A stretch of DNA of 64,000 nucleotides, taken from NCBI RefSeq assembly GCF_000243735.2, contig NZ_AHMP02000003.1, forward strand, positions 1,848,001 through 1,912,000, read 5' to 3'. Source of the stretch: Leptospira kmetyi serovar Malaysia str. Bejo-Iso9. GTDB lineage: Bacteria; Spirochaetota; Leptospiria; Leptospirales; Leptospiraceae. The translations under genes and the position numbers were made by a program. Shown here piece after piece: positions 30,945 through 53,210 of the stretch (positions are counted from its first letter, which is position 1; each line of letters starts with the position of its first letter). Under the pieces are notes generated by a model. That model searched no databases. It was given only the letters and a program-made list of their open reading frames with translations, and was not told the DNA's origin.

Positions 30945-31652
30945 ATGAACGTCGAAGAAGTCATGAAAGAACTGAAAAAACTCGGATCGGAATCCGTTAA
31001 AAAGATTTTTCTCAACCACGGAGCCAAAGGAGAAATTTTCGGCGTTAAGGTCGGAGATCTGAAAAAATTACAGAAGAAGATCAAAAAGGATAACGAACTT
31101 TCTCTCGGTCTTTATAAAACCGGAAACGTGGACGCGATGTATCTCGCCGGTTTGATCGCGGACGAAAAACGAATTCAAAAAAAAGATCTTCAATCTTGGG
31201 TAAAGAACGCCGGATCGCCTATGATCAGTGAATGCACAGTCGCGTGGATCGCGGCGGAAAGCGATCACGGTTGGGAGCTCGCAAGAGAATGGATCGAATC
31301 CGATCAGGAAGGAATCGCGTCTTCGGGTTGGAGCACTTTTTCCAGTTTGTTATCGATCGTTCCCGACGAACAAATCGACAAAAAAGAAATTTCCAAACTT
31401 CTCAAACGAGTCGAAACGAAAATTCACAAATCCAAAAACCGCGTGAAATATTGTATGAACGGTTTTGTCATCGCGGTCGGCGGCTTTTACAAGGAACTTT
31501 CCGAAGAAGCGTTGGAAACCGCAAAAAGAATCGGAACCGTTGAAGTGTTTACGGGAAAAACCGCTTGCAACGTTCCCGAAGCCCGCGAATACATTTTAAA
31601 GATCAAAAAGATGGGGAAGATCGGAAACAAAAAAAAGATGGCTCGTTGTTAA
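30945..31652 (+). CDS. DNA alkylation repair protein (AlkD-like HEAT fold)
   Basis: A 235-residue, all-helical cytoplasmic protein matching the DNA alkylation repair family PF08713, glycosylase-like proteins that wrap damaged DNA with HEAT-type repeats. Supporting segments are AKGEIFGVKVGDLKKLQKKIKK, LYKTGNVDAMYLAGLIADE, WVKNAGSPMISECTVAWIAAES and RVKYCMNGFVIAVGGFYKEL. The conserved layout GVKVGDLRK near the N-terminus is typical. This branch (short, with the CNVPEAREYI tail) is less well characterised than AlkC/AlkD, so the substrate is uncertain. I chose the ATG at 30945, preceded by GAGAGGA, over an ATG 27 codons upstream. Confidence 0.85.
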   Translation: MNVEEVMKELKKLGSESVKKIFLNHGAKGEIFGVKVGDLKKLQKKIKKDNELSLGLYKTGNVDAMYLAGLIADEKRIQKKDLQSWVKNAGSPMISECTVAWIAAESDHGWELAREWIESDQEGIASSGWSTFSSLLSIVPDEQIDKKEISKLLKRVETKIHKSKNRVKYCMNGFVIAVGGFYKELSEEALETAKRIGTVEVFTGKTACNVPEAREYILKIKKMGKIGNKKKMARC

Positions 31653-31730
31653 GCGACATTCCGTTCGGATTAAAACATTAAAACGAAACAAGCAACGAAG
31701 CGAAAGTTCCGGTCCAGTTAGTTTCGACGT

Positions 31731-32852
31731 TTATTTTTTACTTTGATCTAACGCGAGAATTTCCTTTGCCAAAATCGGAACAAGCTTTTGCATCCCGCAT
31801 GTATTCAAGTGCGTGTAATCCCCGAAATCACTTTCTAAAAAATGCCGACTACCTACTTTCAAACTCGGAACTTCCTGATCTATAAGAATCGTATCCCATA
31901 ATTGAGTTTGCGGAAGAGGAGAAACTCTCGCGTCAAAGTCGGGACGAAAGGATAAGGACAACGCGAGCACCGGAATTCCTTTTTCTCTCCAATAGGAAAA
32001 TAATTCTTTCCAAGCGTCTACGGAAGACTTTCGAACCCTTTGTAACGCCGCCTCGGGACTCGGAGGCAAAGGAATGGGATCGGAATTCGGAACACAAACC
32101 CCGTCGTAAGGAATCTGTTTTCCCCAATCCAAGTATCCCTTGTTTTTTGAATATTCCATTTCCAGAAATCGATTTCGGTTTCGATTTGCGTTCCATTTAT
32201 CTAGAGGGTTTCCGGAAAGAAGGCGTTCCAGATTCCTTTCCGTATAGCTGAATTCGTCCCCTTCTCCCACGATTTTTACGGTCGTAGAAACGGAAGCGTT
32301 CAGACGCAGAAAAGGGAAGATTCTCCCCAAAAGATAATACAAACCCGTGGAAATATTTTTTAGATAAAAATCTCCGAAACGAACATTTGTAAAAATTTCG
32401 GGATGAAAGGAATCGTAGTTCAATACGAGACTTTTATGCGCGCTTGCTACGTCCATATCGGAAAGCGAAAACACGGAGCCGTTTACGATGATAAGAGAAG
32501 GTTTGATTCCGATTTTTCTTTCGTATTCCCGATAACGCAAAAGAATTCCCTCCGGTTGTTCGGAAGGCCTGGGAAGAAACCAAATCGATCGTCCGATTTT
32601 TTTCTCCAACTCCTGCGGATGAATCCCGGAAAGGATCTGGCTGTCCCCCAAAAATAAAACGGGACCGTATTGTTCGTTCGTCTTCAAAGAAGTCGATTTT
32701 GTAAACAGAGAATCATCCAAAAGGGAAAGACGATCGTATAAAAAAGAATTTTTCTCCTGAAACGGAACCAAATACGGAAACGAGATCGCCTGAAACAGAA
32801 TCAACAAAATCAAAAACATGATCGTTGGAAGCATTAGATTTTTATAATTCAT
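31731..32852 (-). CDS. SGNH-type membrane-anchored protein (DUF1574/DltD/AlgJ-like)
   Basis: A 373-residue protein with an N-terminal membrane helix (about 8-28) and a soluble, probably periplasmic, body. VLFLGDSQILSG (Ser71 after Gly-Asp) looks like block I of SGNH hydrolases, and GDYTHLNTCG near the C-terminus (Asp345, His348) like the DxxH block, so a Ser-Asp-His triad is plausible. It resembles the Leptospira family DUF1574. It lies 44 bases downstream of an MBOAT gene. In alginate and D-alanine systems MBOAT proteins pass acyl groups to such SGNH partners, so I infer the final acyl transfer or esterase step on a glycan. The ATG at 32852 is preferred over a GTG seven codons upstream. Confidence 0.75.
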   Translation of the reverse strand: MNYKNLMLPTIMFLILLILFQAISFPYLVPFQEKNSFLYDRLSLLDDSLFTKSTSLKTNEQYGPVLFLGDSQILSGIHPQELEKKIGRSIWFLPRPSEQPEGILLRYREYERKIGIKPSLIIVNGSVFSLSDMDVASAHKSLVLNYDSFHPEIFTNVRFGDFYLKNISTGLYYLLGRIFPFLRLNASVSTTVKIVGEGDEFSYTERNLERLLSGNPLDKWNANRNRNRFLEMEYSKNKGYLDWGKQIPYDGVCVPNSDPIPLPPSPEAALQRVRKSSVDAWKELFSYWREKGIPVLALSLSFRPDFDARVSPLPQTQLWDTILIDQEVPSLKVGSRHFLESDFGDYTHLNTCGMQKLVPILAKEILALDQSKK

Positions 32853-32896
32853 AAATCCGTATCGCACTCGCACATCAAGCCTTTGATAAAACGTTC

Positions 32897-34318
32897 CTAA
32901 AACTGAAAGTAAAAAAATTCTTTCTTTTCAAACACTCCGAAAAGAAAAAATAAAACCGCTACTCCGAACGACAAGGGAATCCATCGATGCGGCCTCGAAA
33001 CGATTCTTTCCAAAAACGAATCCGTTCCACTGGAAAGGATCATCCAAGGTTCCACCAAAATCAACGGAGATAACAAAAAGAACAACTTGAGCGCAAAGAT
33101 CGGATTCCAATACCCTCCTCCGATCGCATTCAAAACCAAGACCCAAAGTTCTCCTGGGGAACGAACCTGAAACAACAAAAGCCCGAGCGCAAACATCCAA
33201 AACGTGAGCAAAACTCCGAACAACTTCAAAGTCCATTCTAAAATTAGAATATTCGAAGAAACGAATCTAAGAACGTATTTTTGAAACAGATTGTATCCGA
33301 CCACTTGAAGTCCGCAATAACAACCCCATACCAGATAGCCGTAAGTGGCTCCGTGCCACAATCCTCCCAAAACCCATACGATCATCAGATTTACGTTCTG
33401 TCTAAACACCGAAACTCGGTTACCACCCAAAGGAATGTAAAGATAATCGCGCAACCAAGTGGACAAGGAGATATGCCAGCGTTTCCAAAATTCGGAAGGA
33501 CTCGAAGAGATAAACGGAAAGTTAAAGTTGAGAGAAAGACGAAAGCCCATCATCTTTGCGAGTCCCCGCGCCGCGTCCGTATAACCGCTGAAGTCCGCAT
33601 AAACCTGAAAGGCGAAACAAAACGCGATCCACAAAATCATTCCGGGCGGCAATTGCATTCCCGCTTCCATCGCCTTCCCCGTAAAAAGCAAAAGATGATC
33701 TCCGATAAAGACCTTCTTGAAAATTCCCCACAAGAAAAGAACGGCGCCGGATAAAAATCCTTCGCTCGTTATTCTTCTTTCGGTCTCGATCTGAGGCAAA
33801 AGCGAATCCGGTCTTTCGATCGGTCCCGCAAGAAGCAAAGGAAAGAATAGATCGTAAACTCCAAAGCGGATAAAGTTTTTGCAGGGAAGAATTTTTCCGG
33901 AACGTATATCCGAAAGATAACTGATATTGTGGAACGTATAAAACGAAATTCCAACCGGAAGAAGAATTTCAGGCAAGGCGACGGCCGATTTCGGCAAAAC
34001 GACTCCGAGAGTATCGTTCCAAATACTTAATAAAAACAGAATATACTTAAAGAAAATCAGAATCCCTAAATTTAAGGAAATCAAAAAAGTGAAAAATCGA
34101 GAGCGGTCGCGGCCTTCTAAGTTACCGAGACGAATTCCTCCCGCGTAGTTGAACGCGATGCAGAACAAAAGAAGAAGAACCATTTCCGGTTTCCAAAAAC
34201 CGTAAAAGAACAATCCTCCGAAAAACAAAAGACGGTTTTGTCCGATGGTTCCGAGACGAAGATAGATAACGTAAAAGATAAAAAAGAAAACGAGAAAATT
34301 CAGAGAATTGAATAACAT
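32897..34318 (-). CDS. MBOAT-family O-acyltransferase (AlgI/DltB-like)
   Basis: A 473-residue multi-pass membrane protein. It carries both histidine regions of the MBOAT fold: EFWKRWHISLSTWLRDYLYIPLGGN and the catalytic-type GGLWHGATYGYLVWG. The N-terminal part contains LPVGISFYTFHNISYLSD, a marker of the AlgI branch. Such proteins move acyl groups across the inner membrane to O-acylate exopolysaccharide or cell-wall polymers. The start ATG at 34318 is eight bases after the stop of the GAF protein gene with GAGAGA in that gap, so translation is coupled. The SGNH protein downstream is its likely periplasmic partner. Confidence 0.9.
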   Translation of the reverse strand: MLFNSLNFLVFFFIFYVIYLRLGTIGQNRLLFFGGLFFYGFWKPEMVLLLLFCIAFNYAGGIRLGNLEGRDRSRFFTFLISLNLGILIFFKYILFLLSIWNDTLGVVLPKSAVALPEILLPVGISFYTFHNISYLSDIRSGKILPCKNFIRFGVYDLFFPLLLAGPIERPDSLLPQIETERRITSEGFLSGAVLFLWGIFKKVFIGDHLLLFTGKAMEAGMQLPPGMILWIAFCFAFQVYADFSGYTDAARGLAKMMGFRLSLNFNFPFISSSPSEFWKRWHISLSTWLRDYLYIPLGGNRVSVFRQNVNLMIVWVLGGLWHGATYGYLVWGCYCGLQVVGYNLFQKYVLRFVSSNILILEWTLKLFGVLLTFWMFALGLLLFQVRSPGELWVLVLNAIGGGYWNPIFALKLFFLLSPLILVEPWMILSSGTDSFLERIVSRPHRWIPLSFGVAVLFFLFGVFEKKEFFYFQF

Positions 34319-34326
34319 TCTCTCTC

Positions 34327-36576
<2,250 letters not shown>

Positions 36577-36579
36577 CGG

Positions 36580-39645
<3,066 letters not shown>

Positions 39646-39658
39646 CTTCCTAATAACA

Positions 39659-39946
39659 TTATTCTTTCAATTCAATGACCTGTCCATCCAGGATTTCCCG
39701 GTTCAGGTCCAGTTCAATCGAAGTGTTTTTTTTAACGCCGCCCGCGGCGAAAATCAAATCCGCGAGAGTATCCCCCGCTTTGAGTTTATAAACCCCGGGT
39801 TTGTTTATATTTCCACGGATCGCCGCGGAAATACTTTCGGGTTCGAATATGCTTCGAACCCAGTCCCGGTTTCTTCTCAAAAGAAATCCGACACTTAGAA
39901 ATAAAACCAATAAGCCGATCATTCGGACGGTTATTTTCATAAGCAT
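39659..39946 (-). CDS. Small membrane-anchored SLBB-domain protein
   Basis: A 95-residue protein with one N-terminal helix (about 8-22) and a single SLBB/beta-grasp unit, GNINKPGVYKLKAGDTLADL then IFAAGGVKKNTSIELDLNRE. In larger proteins this domain binds soluble ligands or polysaccharide, for example in polysaccharide export (Wza) and ComEA. AGGGAA lies upstream of the ATG. It is the first gene of a tight run (gaps of 13 and 3 bases) with the acidic repeat and GAF proteins, and starts 77 bases after the end of atpC. Confidence 0.8.
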   Translation of the reverse strand: MLMKITVRMIGLLVLFLSVGFLLRRNRDWVRSIFEPESISAAIRGNINKPGVYKLKAGDTLADLIFAAGGVKKNTSIELDLNREILDGQVIELKE

Positions 39947-39958
39947 CTTATTCCCTGA

Positions 39959-40004
<46 letters not shown>

Positions 40005-40023
40005 TTAGAGGGACCCCTAAAAG

Positions 40024-40407
<384 letters not shown>

Positions 40408-40411
40408 GCAC

Positions 40412-44777
<4,366 letters not shown>

Positions 44778-44781
44778 GATT

Positions 44782-45303
<522 letters not shown>

Positions 45304-45306
45304 GTT

Positions 45307-45618
<312 letters not shown>

Positions 45619-45649
45619 TGCCTCCTGTGTTTATTGCAATATTCTACAA

Positions 45650-46735
<1,086 letters not shown>

Positions 46736-46853
46736 AAAAGAAGTCTTGTTTAGAACCATTTTTCGAGTCAAAAGCGGAAACGCGAATTTACGAACCACTT
46801 GCACAGAATTGGCGGTCTTCCGGCATCTTTTATATGTATGAGCGATTCCGGAA

Positions 46854-47185
<332 letters not shown>

Positions 47186-47282
47186 GAGATTCTTCTTTGT
47201 GTCCTTTCTCTTTCTGGTTCCAGGAAGAATGGATCGCGACGAAAGCATATTCAAATTTGATAAATTCTTTAAAATTCGGTGG

Positions 47283-47488
47283 GAGATCCTACATTGTGTA
47301 GTAAGTCCGTCGATTTGTATGAGATCCTACACTTAGTAGTGAGTCCGTCGGTTTGTATGAGATCCTACATTTAGTAGTGAGTCCGTCGGTTTGTATGAGA
47401 TCCTACATTTAGTAGTGAGTCCGTCGGTTTGTATGAGATCCTACACTTCGTAGTGAGTCCGTCGGTTTGTATGAGATCCTACACTTTA
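47283..47488. repeat. 38-bp tandem repeat, five copies plus a partial sixth
   Basis: Copies begin at 47283, 47321, 47359, 47397 and 47435, each 38 bp, and a 16-base partial copy at 47473. The unit starts GAGATCCTACATTTAGTAGT and ends GTCGGTTTGTAT. The first copy is the most diverged, and the middle ones differ at one or two bases (CATTTAG, CACTTAG, CACTTCG). CTAC and GTAG in the unit form a small dyad. There are no spacers, so it is a minisatellite, not a CRISPR. It lies just after the end of the lipoprotein gene at 47519. Confidence 0.95.
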
Positions 47489-47518
47489 CCGAAAACGGTC
47501 GGGATCTCCATTCTCCCC

Positions 47519-48253
47519 TTAACGTTGGCGAGGAGAAACCGAAGGCTTAGAAGAAGGTGGAATCAAACTCGAATCCAAAGCCGGGCCGTCCCAAATCATC
47601 CGGATAAAATCCGGATCGGAACGAAACGAATTGAAATCCTCGTCCTTTTCGAAATCCACGGTTTGTTTTCCCAAAAAGAACGCCATCTTCATATATTGAA
47701 GCATCTCTTGTTTGTTCCCTTGAAGCGCGTGTAAACAAGCAAGATTGAAAGCGAGCCTCGCGTCCCCGATGGGATTCGGAATCATTTTTTGAATCAAAGG
47801 AAGAAATTGAAAGTCCTTACTAGCGCTCGTATAAGCGATGAGATCCGCCGTAAAGTATTCTCGGGAAGAATAAAGATTTCCGGTTTTGGTTCCCTGAATG
47901 GCGCTATCGCCGATCCCAAGAAACGGAATTGTTTCCGAATAAAGTTTCGCGATCAAAGCGGCGGACGACCATTGTTTCTGTTGAATATAAGAATTAAATT
48001 TGGAAGCGGTTTCCGCGAGAATAAAATTTCTTAGAGATTCCTTGAGTTCGGGAGAATCTTCATTGCGAAACGTTTCCAAGTTTTCGATCCATTCTCTTTC
48101 CGCGGCGATCCGTTCTTGTCCTTCGCTTCGTTCCATGGCTTGCACCGATTTCGTCCAACGTTCGGACGCTTTCATCGGAAACAAAACTGCGCAGTTCAGG
48201 AAAAACCCGGCAGAACAAACAAGGAATAAAGGATAAATACGGTTTAAGCTCAT
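47519..48253 (-). CDS. Putative lipoprotein with TPR-type C-terminal motif
   Basis: A 244-residue exported protein. The N-terminus (MSLNRIYPLFLVCSAGFFLNC) gives a spirochaetal lipobox with Cys21. The body is helical. The C-terminal part GDARLAFNLACLHALQGNKQ then MKMAFFLGK and DEDFNSFRSDPDF is typical of the last helical repeat in TPR proteins. The tail is Pro/Ser-rich. Function unknown. It interrupts the run from atpZ to the atpI-like gene. The ATG at 48253 is chosen because it places the signal peptide at the N-terminus; a longer open frame starts about 50 codons upstream and overlaps the HigB remnant. Confidence 0.7.
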   Translation of the reverse strand: MSLNRIYPLFLVCSAGFFLNCAVLFPMKASERWTKSVQAMERSEGQERIAAEREWIENLETFRNEDSPELKESLRNFILAETASKFNSYIQQKQWSSAALIAKLYSETIPFLGIGDSAIQGTKTGNLYSSREYFTADLIAYTSASKDFQFLPLIQKMIPNPIGDARLAFNLACLHALQGNKQEMLQYMKMAFFLGKQTVDFEKDEDFNSFRSDPDFIRMIWDGPALDSSLIPPSSKPSVSPRQR

Positions 48254-48346
48254 AGTCGTTGATCGATTGAAAGAGTAACCAAAGGATTTGGAAAAGTTTC
48301 CCGGTTTTTTGTTTCGTAAGATTTTTTTTTGAAACCGAGCCTTTTT

Positions 48347-48603
48347 GTGGCTTTTCAAAAGCGAACAAATGTTCAACTTGATGGACCGTAGAATAAAAAG
48401 CGAATTCATGCGACAAGATTACCCGAAGATCAATTTCGAATCTCCCGCTATCTTAAAATACCGCCTTCCAACCGTTTGGAAAAACTCACAGGAAATCGAT
48501 TCGGACAACTCGGCATCCGAATCAACGATCAATGGCGAATTTGTTTTGGATGGAAAGAAGGAAACGCATAGCATAAGACGTGGAAATCGTAGATTATCAT
48601 TAG
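48347..48603 (+). pseudogene. higB: Remnant of a HigB-family toxin gene
   Basis: In the frame starting GTG at 48347 the translation reads AFQKRTNVQLDGP, then a TAG stop (48389-48391). It continues with KIPPSNRLEKLTGNRFGQ and LGIRINDQWRICFGWKEGNA before a TAG at 48569. In the next frame it finishes DVEIVDYH and stops at 48601. These segments match the conserved RelE/HigB pattern (LEKLKGDRKGQ, RINDQWRICF, YDVEIVDYH). The final break coincides with a 5-base tandem duplication (GCATAGCATA). The middle of the toxin is also shorter than normal. The gene is clearly non-functional. Confidence 0.85.
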
Positions 48604-48605
48604 GA

Positions 48606-48917
48606 GAACGAAACAGGAAAAAGATCCCGAACGTCCATCCAGCTGAAATATTAAACGAAGAGTTTCTGCTTCCGATGAAAATCACCGCGTATAGACTTGC
48701 AAAAGAAACAAAACTGAATCCTACACGAATCAGCGAAATCATTCGCGGCAAAAGAGGAATTACCGCGGATACGGCGTTGCGGTTTTCGAAGTTTTTCGGA
48801 AACTCGGTGGAATTCTGGATGGGAATCCAAGACGAATTCGAAATCCGGGAGGAACGTCGCAAAATAGGACCGGAATTGGAAGGAATTCGACATTACAAAG
48901 AACTGATTAAAGCGTGA
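48606..48917 (+). pseudogene. higA: HigA-type antitoxin gene without a normal start
   Basis: The frame encodes a HigA-type XRE antitoxin: IPNVHPAEILNEEFLLPM (48621 onward), then the helix-turn-helix AYRLAKETKLNPTRISEIIR and TADTALRFSKFFGNSVEFW. It follows the HigB remnant by a few bases, with AGGAG at 48602-48606 still in place. At the expected start, codon CGA precedes AAC AGG AAA AAG and no ATG, GTG or TTG is present. The first ATG is internal (48675) and would drop about 20 residues. The frame happens to be open back to 48345, so a 190-residue fusion could be mis-called there. Confidence 0.8.
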
Positions 48918-49076
48918 TCGATTTTATTCCAAACAAAGTAAGGCGGCAAAACATAATGATTTTCTAATATAAAACTCGCTTCGAAAAAGAAATTCTTATA
49001 AAGAACAACGCTACAATATCGCCTATCGATTTATCGTTTCATTTGCACAATCCGCGATTCAAAGTCGAGTTGATTC

Positions 49077-49376
49077 TTATTTCTTCAAAGTAGTTCTGTA
49101 GATGATATAATAAATTCCGTACGAAAATCCGAGCAGACAAGCGCCCAACAAACCGAACGGGGAAGAATGAAATTTCGTATCCAGATAATTTCCGAGATAA
49201 ACGGCACCGACCACGATAACCGCGAACTCCATTCCGAGCCCCGCGTATTCCCAAGGAGAAACTTCCTTTTCTTTCGGTTTAGAATCTTTTTGAAATCCGG
49301 ATGCGTCCGGAACGTTCCGAACTTCCTTATTCTTATCTTGATCCGGATCGGAAGATTCTGAATTCTTTTCGGACAT
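49077..49376 (-). CDS. atpZ: AtpZ/AtpI-family membrane protein
   Basis: A 99-residue protein. A charged, disordered N-terminus of about 40 residues is followed by two membrane helices (YAGLGMEFAVIVVGAVYLGNYL and FGLLGACLLGFSYGIYYIIY), the layout of the AtpZ/AtpI family. It assists assembly or ion supply of the ATP synthase. In many bacteria it heads the atp operon; here it is separated from the other atp genes by about 1.9 kb of unrelated DNA. It lies 54 bases downstream of lepB. The 159 bases after it (48918-49076) show nothing recognisable. Confidence 0.8.
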   Translation of the reverse strand: MSEKNSESSDPDQDKNKEVRNVPDASGFQKDSKPKEKEVSPWEYAGLGMEFAVIVVGAVYLGNYLDTKFHSSPFGLLGACLLGFSYGIYYIIYRTTLKK

Positions 49377-49430
49377 ACGTTTTTAATTCCTCGTATCAGG
49401 TTAAGACGTTTTTGGTCGACGTTCCCAGAA

Positions 49431-50432
<1,002 letters not shown>

Positions 50433-50465
50433 AGGGAAAGCAAAAAGAATCTCACTTCAGTTGTC

Positions 50466-50504
<39 letters not shown>

Positions 50505-50518
50505 TCGATACTTCTACT

Positions 50519-51322
<804 letters not shown>

Positions 51323-51324
51323 GA

Positions 51325-51876
51325 ATGGCGAAAGATACCCGGGATCTCATTCTCAAAACCTCCCTCAAACTTTTTTCCGAACAGGGTTATCACGGAACCA
51401 CGATGAGACAGGTCGCCTCCAAAGCGAGCATGTCTCTCGGGCTCGCGTATCGTTATTTCGATTCCAAGGAAGCGATCTTGGAAGGAATCATCGAATCACA
51501 TGATAAAATTCTAAAACGTTACGTGACGGACGAGGTTGTCGCAAATCCGAGCCGAGAGGATCTGATCGTGAACGTTTCGGAAAGTATCATCACTTTAGTA
51601 AAGGAAAACGAGGATTATCTTCGTCTTTATTGGAATCTGATGCTTCAACCGAAGATCCATCGTTTGAAACGCCGGAACATTCATCTTGTGAATATGATCT
51701 TTTTTGAAACTTCGAAAAAGACGATCCGCTCCATTAAACCGAACTACACGGAATTCGAGATCAAAAATCTCGCGTCGACCACGATCGGTTATATGATCAA
51801 TTATCTTACGAACAAAAAAGAATTCTCCCTCGACGACTTTCGGAATTACCTCGTTCACACTCTGAAGAATACATAA
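51325..51876 (+). CDS. TetR-family transcriptional regulator
   Basis: A 183-residue repressor. The HTH (about 8-55) reads ILKTSLKLFSEQGYHGTTMRQVASKASMS then LGLAYRYFDSKEAILEGII, the TetR signature. The C-terminal helical domain (LYWNLMLQPKIHRLKRRNIHL) is the ligand-binding part. It starts two bases after the aldolase stop, so the two genes form an operon. Its ligand may be a product of the aldolase, which is a guess. No dyad as clear as that of the other TetR locus is seen here. Confidence 0.9.
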   Translation: MAKDTRDLILKTSLKLFSEQGYHGTTMRQVASKASMSLGLAYRYFDSKEAILEGIIESHDKILKRYVTDEVVANPSREDLIVNVSESIITLVKENEDYLRLYWNLMLQPKIHRLKRRNIHLVNMIFFETSKKTIRSIKPNYTEFEIKNLASTTIGYMINYLTNKKEFSLDDFRNYLVHTLKNT

Positions 51877-51921
51877 TTCGATTCCGTTAGAATCGAATTA
51901 GCCAATTGATAGCCGAGCCTT

Positions 51922-52010
51922 ATCTCGCGACCCATCGGGAGCGAGATTGAGTTTCTCGTTGGCTCCCAGCGAAGTTGGGAAATCCGAGCGACCCGTAGGA
52001 AGCGAGTCGC
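51922..52010. repeat. Paired hairpin repeats in the region upstream of corA
   Basis: The 306-base gap 51877-52182 holds no gene. GCGACCCATCGGGAGCGAG (51927-51945) and GCGACCCGTAGGAAGCGAG (51988-52006) are near-copies 61 bases apart. The first lies in a nested hairpin (ATCTCGC, then CCC-ATC-GGG, then GCGAGAT at 51922-51947) and the second in GCGAC/GTCGC (51988-52010). Both would fold in RNA and could end the aldolase-TetR transcript or form part of the corA leader. Confidence 0.6.
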
Positions 52011-52182
52011 CGAGTTGCAAGGTGGTGGGAAAACCTCCGACCAAACTCCCCGTCACGGAATCGCTCTTTCCGCAAGTTCAATTCTTTGCCGAGTTGTCGT
52101 ACCTCCGACAAGATTCTCCTCAAATTTATTTCCTTGCCAACCGTGCCGAGACGAATACCCTCAACCGTCGGAGACATTTCCT

Positions 52183-53202
52183 TTGAAGCGGATCTTATTT
52201 ACGGAATTCTTCCCCGAAGGAAGTCAGGAAAAATCGGTCGCAAGCCCGTGCGAAGTCCTTTTGGAAGCGGGCGACAAACCGGCGGGTCTTCCCGAGTTGG
52301 ATTGGCTTTGTTCGAAAGGTCTTGTTTGGATCGACCTCGATTCCACCGAAGGCGAAGACTTGGATTTTCTCGCAAGAGAATGCAACTTTCATCCGCTCGC
52401 AATCGAAGACTGCATCAATAAAAATCAAAGACCGAAGCTCGATGAATACGGAACTTACATCTTCATCGTTCTCCACCGTTTTCAATACGACGCGGATAAA
52501 AAAATCCTAAGAAGCAACGAGATTCACATCTTTTACAACGAAAAGTTCGTGGTAACGGTTCATCAAAAGGAAGAACCTTTGATTGAACAACTTCGGGCAC
52601 GTTGTATGACACAAGGAAACCCCCTTTCCAGAGGAACCGATCAGATTCTTTATATGCTTTTCGATCAAACCGTGGATTCCAATTTTCCGATCTTGGATAA
52701 GATGAGCGAAGAGATCGTTCGGATCGAGACCCAGATCCTCGTCAATCAGGACAGCCAACAAACGATCGCAGGAATTCTTTTTTTAAAACGAAATCTGACT
52801 CGAATTCGCAGGGTTCTTTCTCCGCAAAGGGAAATCGTAAACAGTCTGATCCGGCGAGACAGTAATTTCCTAAGTCCGAAGATCCAGATCTATTTCCGGG
52901 ACGTTTACGATCACTTGAGCAGATTGTATGAAACGATCGACATGGACCGGGATCTTCTCGGGAACACGATGGACGCGTATTTTTCAGTGATCTCCCAAAG
53001 AACGAACGATATTGTTAAGCGACTTACTTTGATCAGTTTGATCTTTATGCCGCTGACCTTTCTCACGGGTTTTTTCGGAATGAACTTCACGGCGATCCCG
53101 TATGACAGCCAGCCGTTTTTAATTCTTACGCTCGGACTCGCGTCCCTCATTCCGCCGGGAATGATCTACTGGTTTCGTAAAAAACACTGGTTCAAAGGAT
53201 AA
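52183..53202 (+). CDS. corA: CorA-type magnesium/cobalt transporter
   Basis: A 339-residue membrane protein that imports Mg2+ (and Co2+ or Ni2+) as a pentamer. The large N-terminal cytoplasmic domain contains HPLAIEDCINKNQRPKLDEYG. The C-terminus has two helices with the pore-entrance signature GMN in FFGMNFTAIP and the acidic/basic end FRKKHWFKG. I chose the TTG at 52183 with GGAG nine bases upstream; the open frame continues 56 codons upstream through the hairpin repeats, which look non-coding. Confidence 0.93.
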   Translation: MKRILFTEFFPEGSQEKSVASPCEVLLEAGDKPAGLPELDWLCSKGLVWIDLDSTEGEDLDFLARECNFHPLAIEDCINKNQRPKLDEYGTYIFIVLHRFQYDADKKILRSNEIHIFYNEKFVVTVHQKEEPLIEQLRARCMTQGNPLSRGTDQILYMLFDQTVDSNFPILDKMSEEIVRIETQILVNQDSQQTIAGILFLKRNLTRIRRVLSPQREIVNSLIRRDSNFLSPKIQIYFRDVYDHLSRLYETIDMDRDLLGNTMDAYFSVISQRTNDIVKRLTLISLIFMPLTFLTGFFGMNFTAIPYDSQPFLILTLGLASLIPPGMIYWFRKKHWFKG

Positions 53203-53210
53203 ATCGTTCT

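Noticed and set aside
47283..47488. Possible CRISPR array
   Set aside because: The 38-bp units are directly adjacent with no unique spacers, and no cas genes are present.
48345..48917. A single 190-residue HTH protein
   Set aside because: The first 85 codons are an out-of-frame reading of the HigB remnant; only the C-terminal part is HigA-like.
52015..52182. 56-residue N-terminal extension of CorA
   Set aside because: The extension has a Pro/Cys-rich random composition and runs beside hairpin repeats; the TTG at 52183 has a suitable GGAG site.
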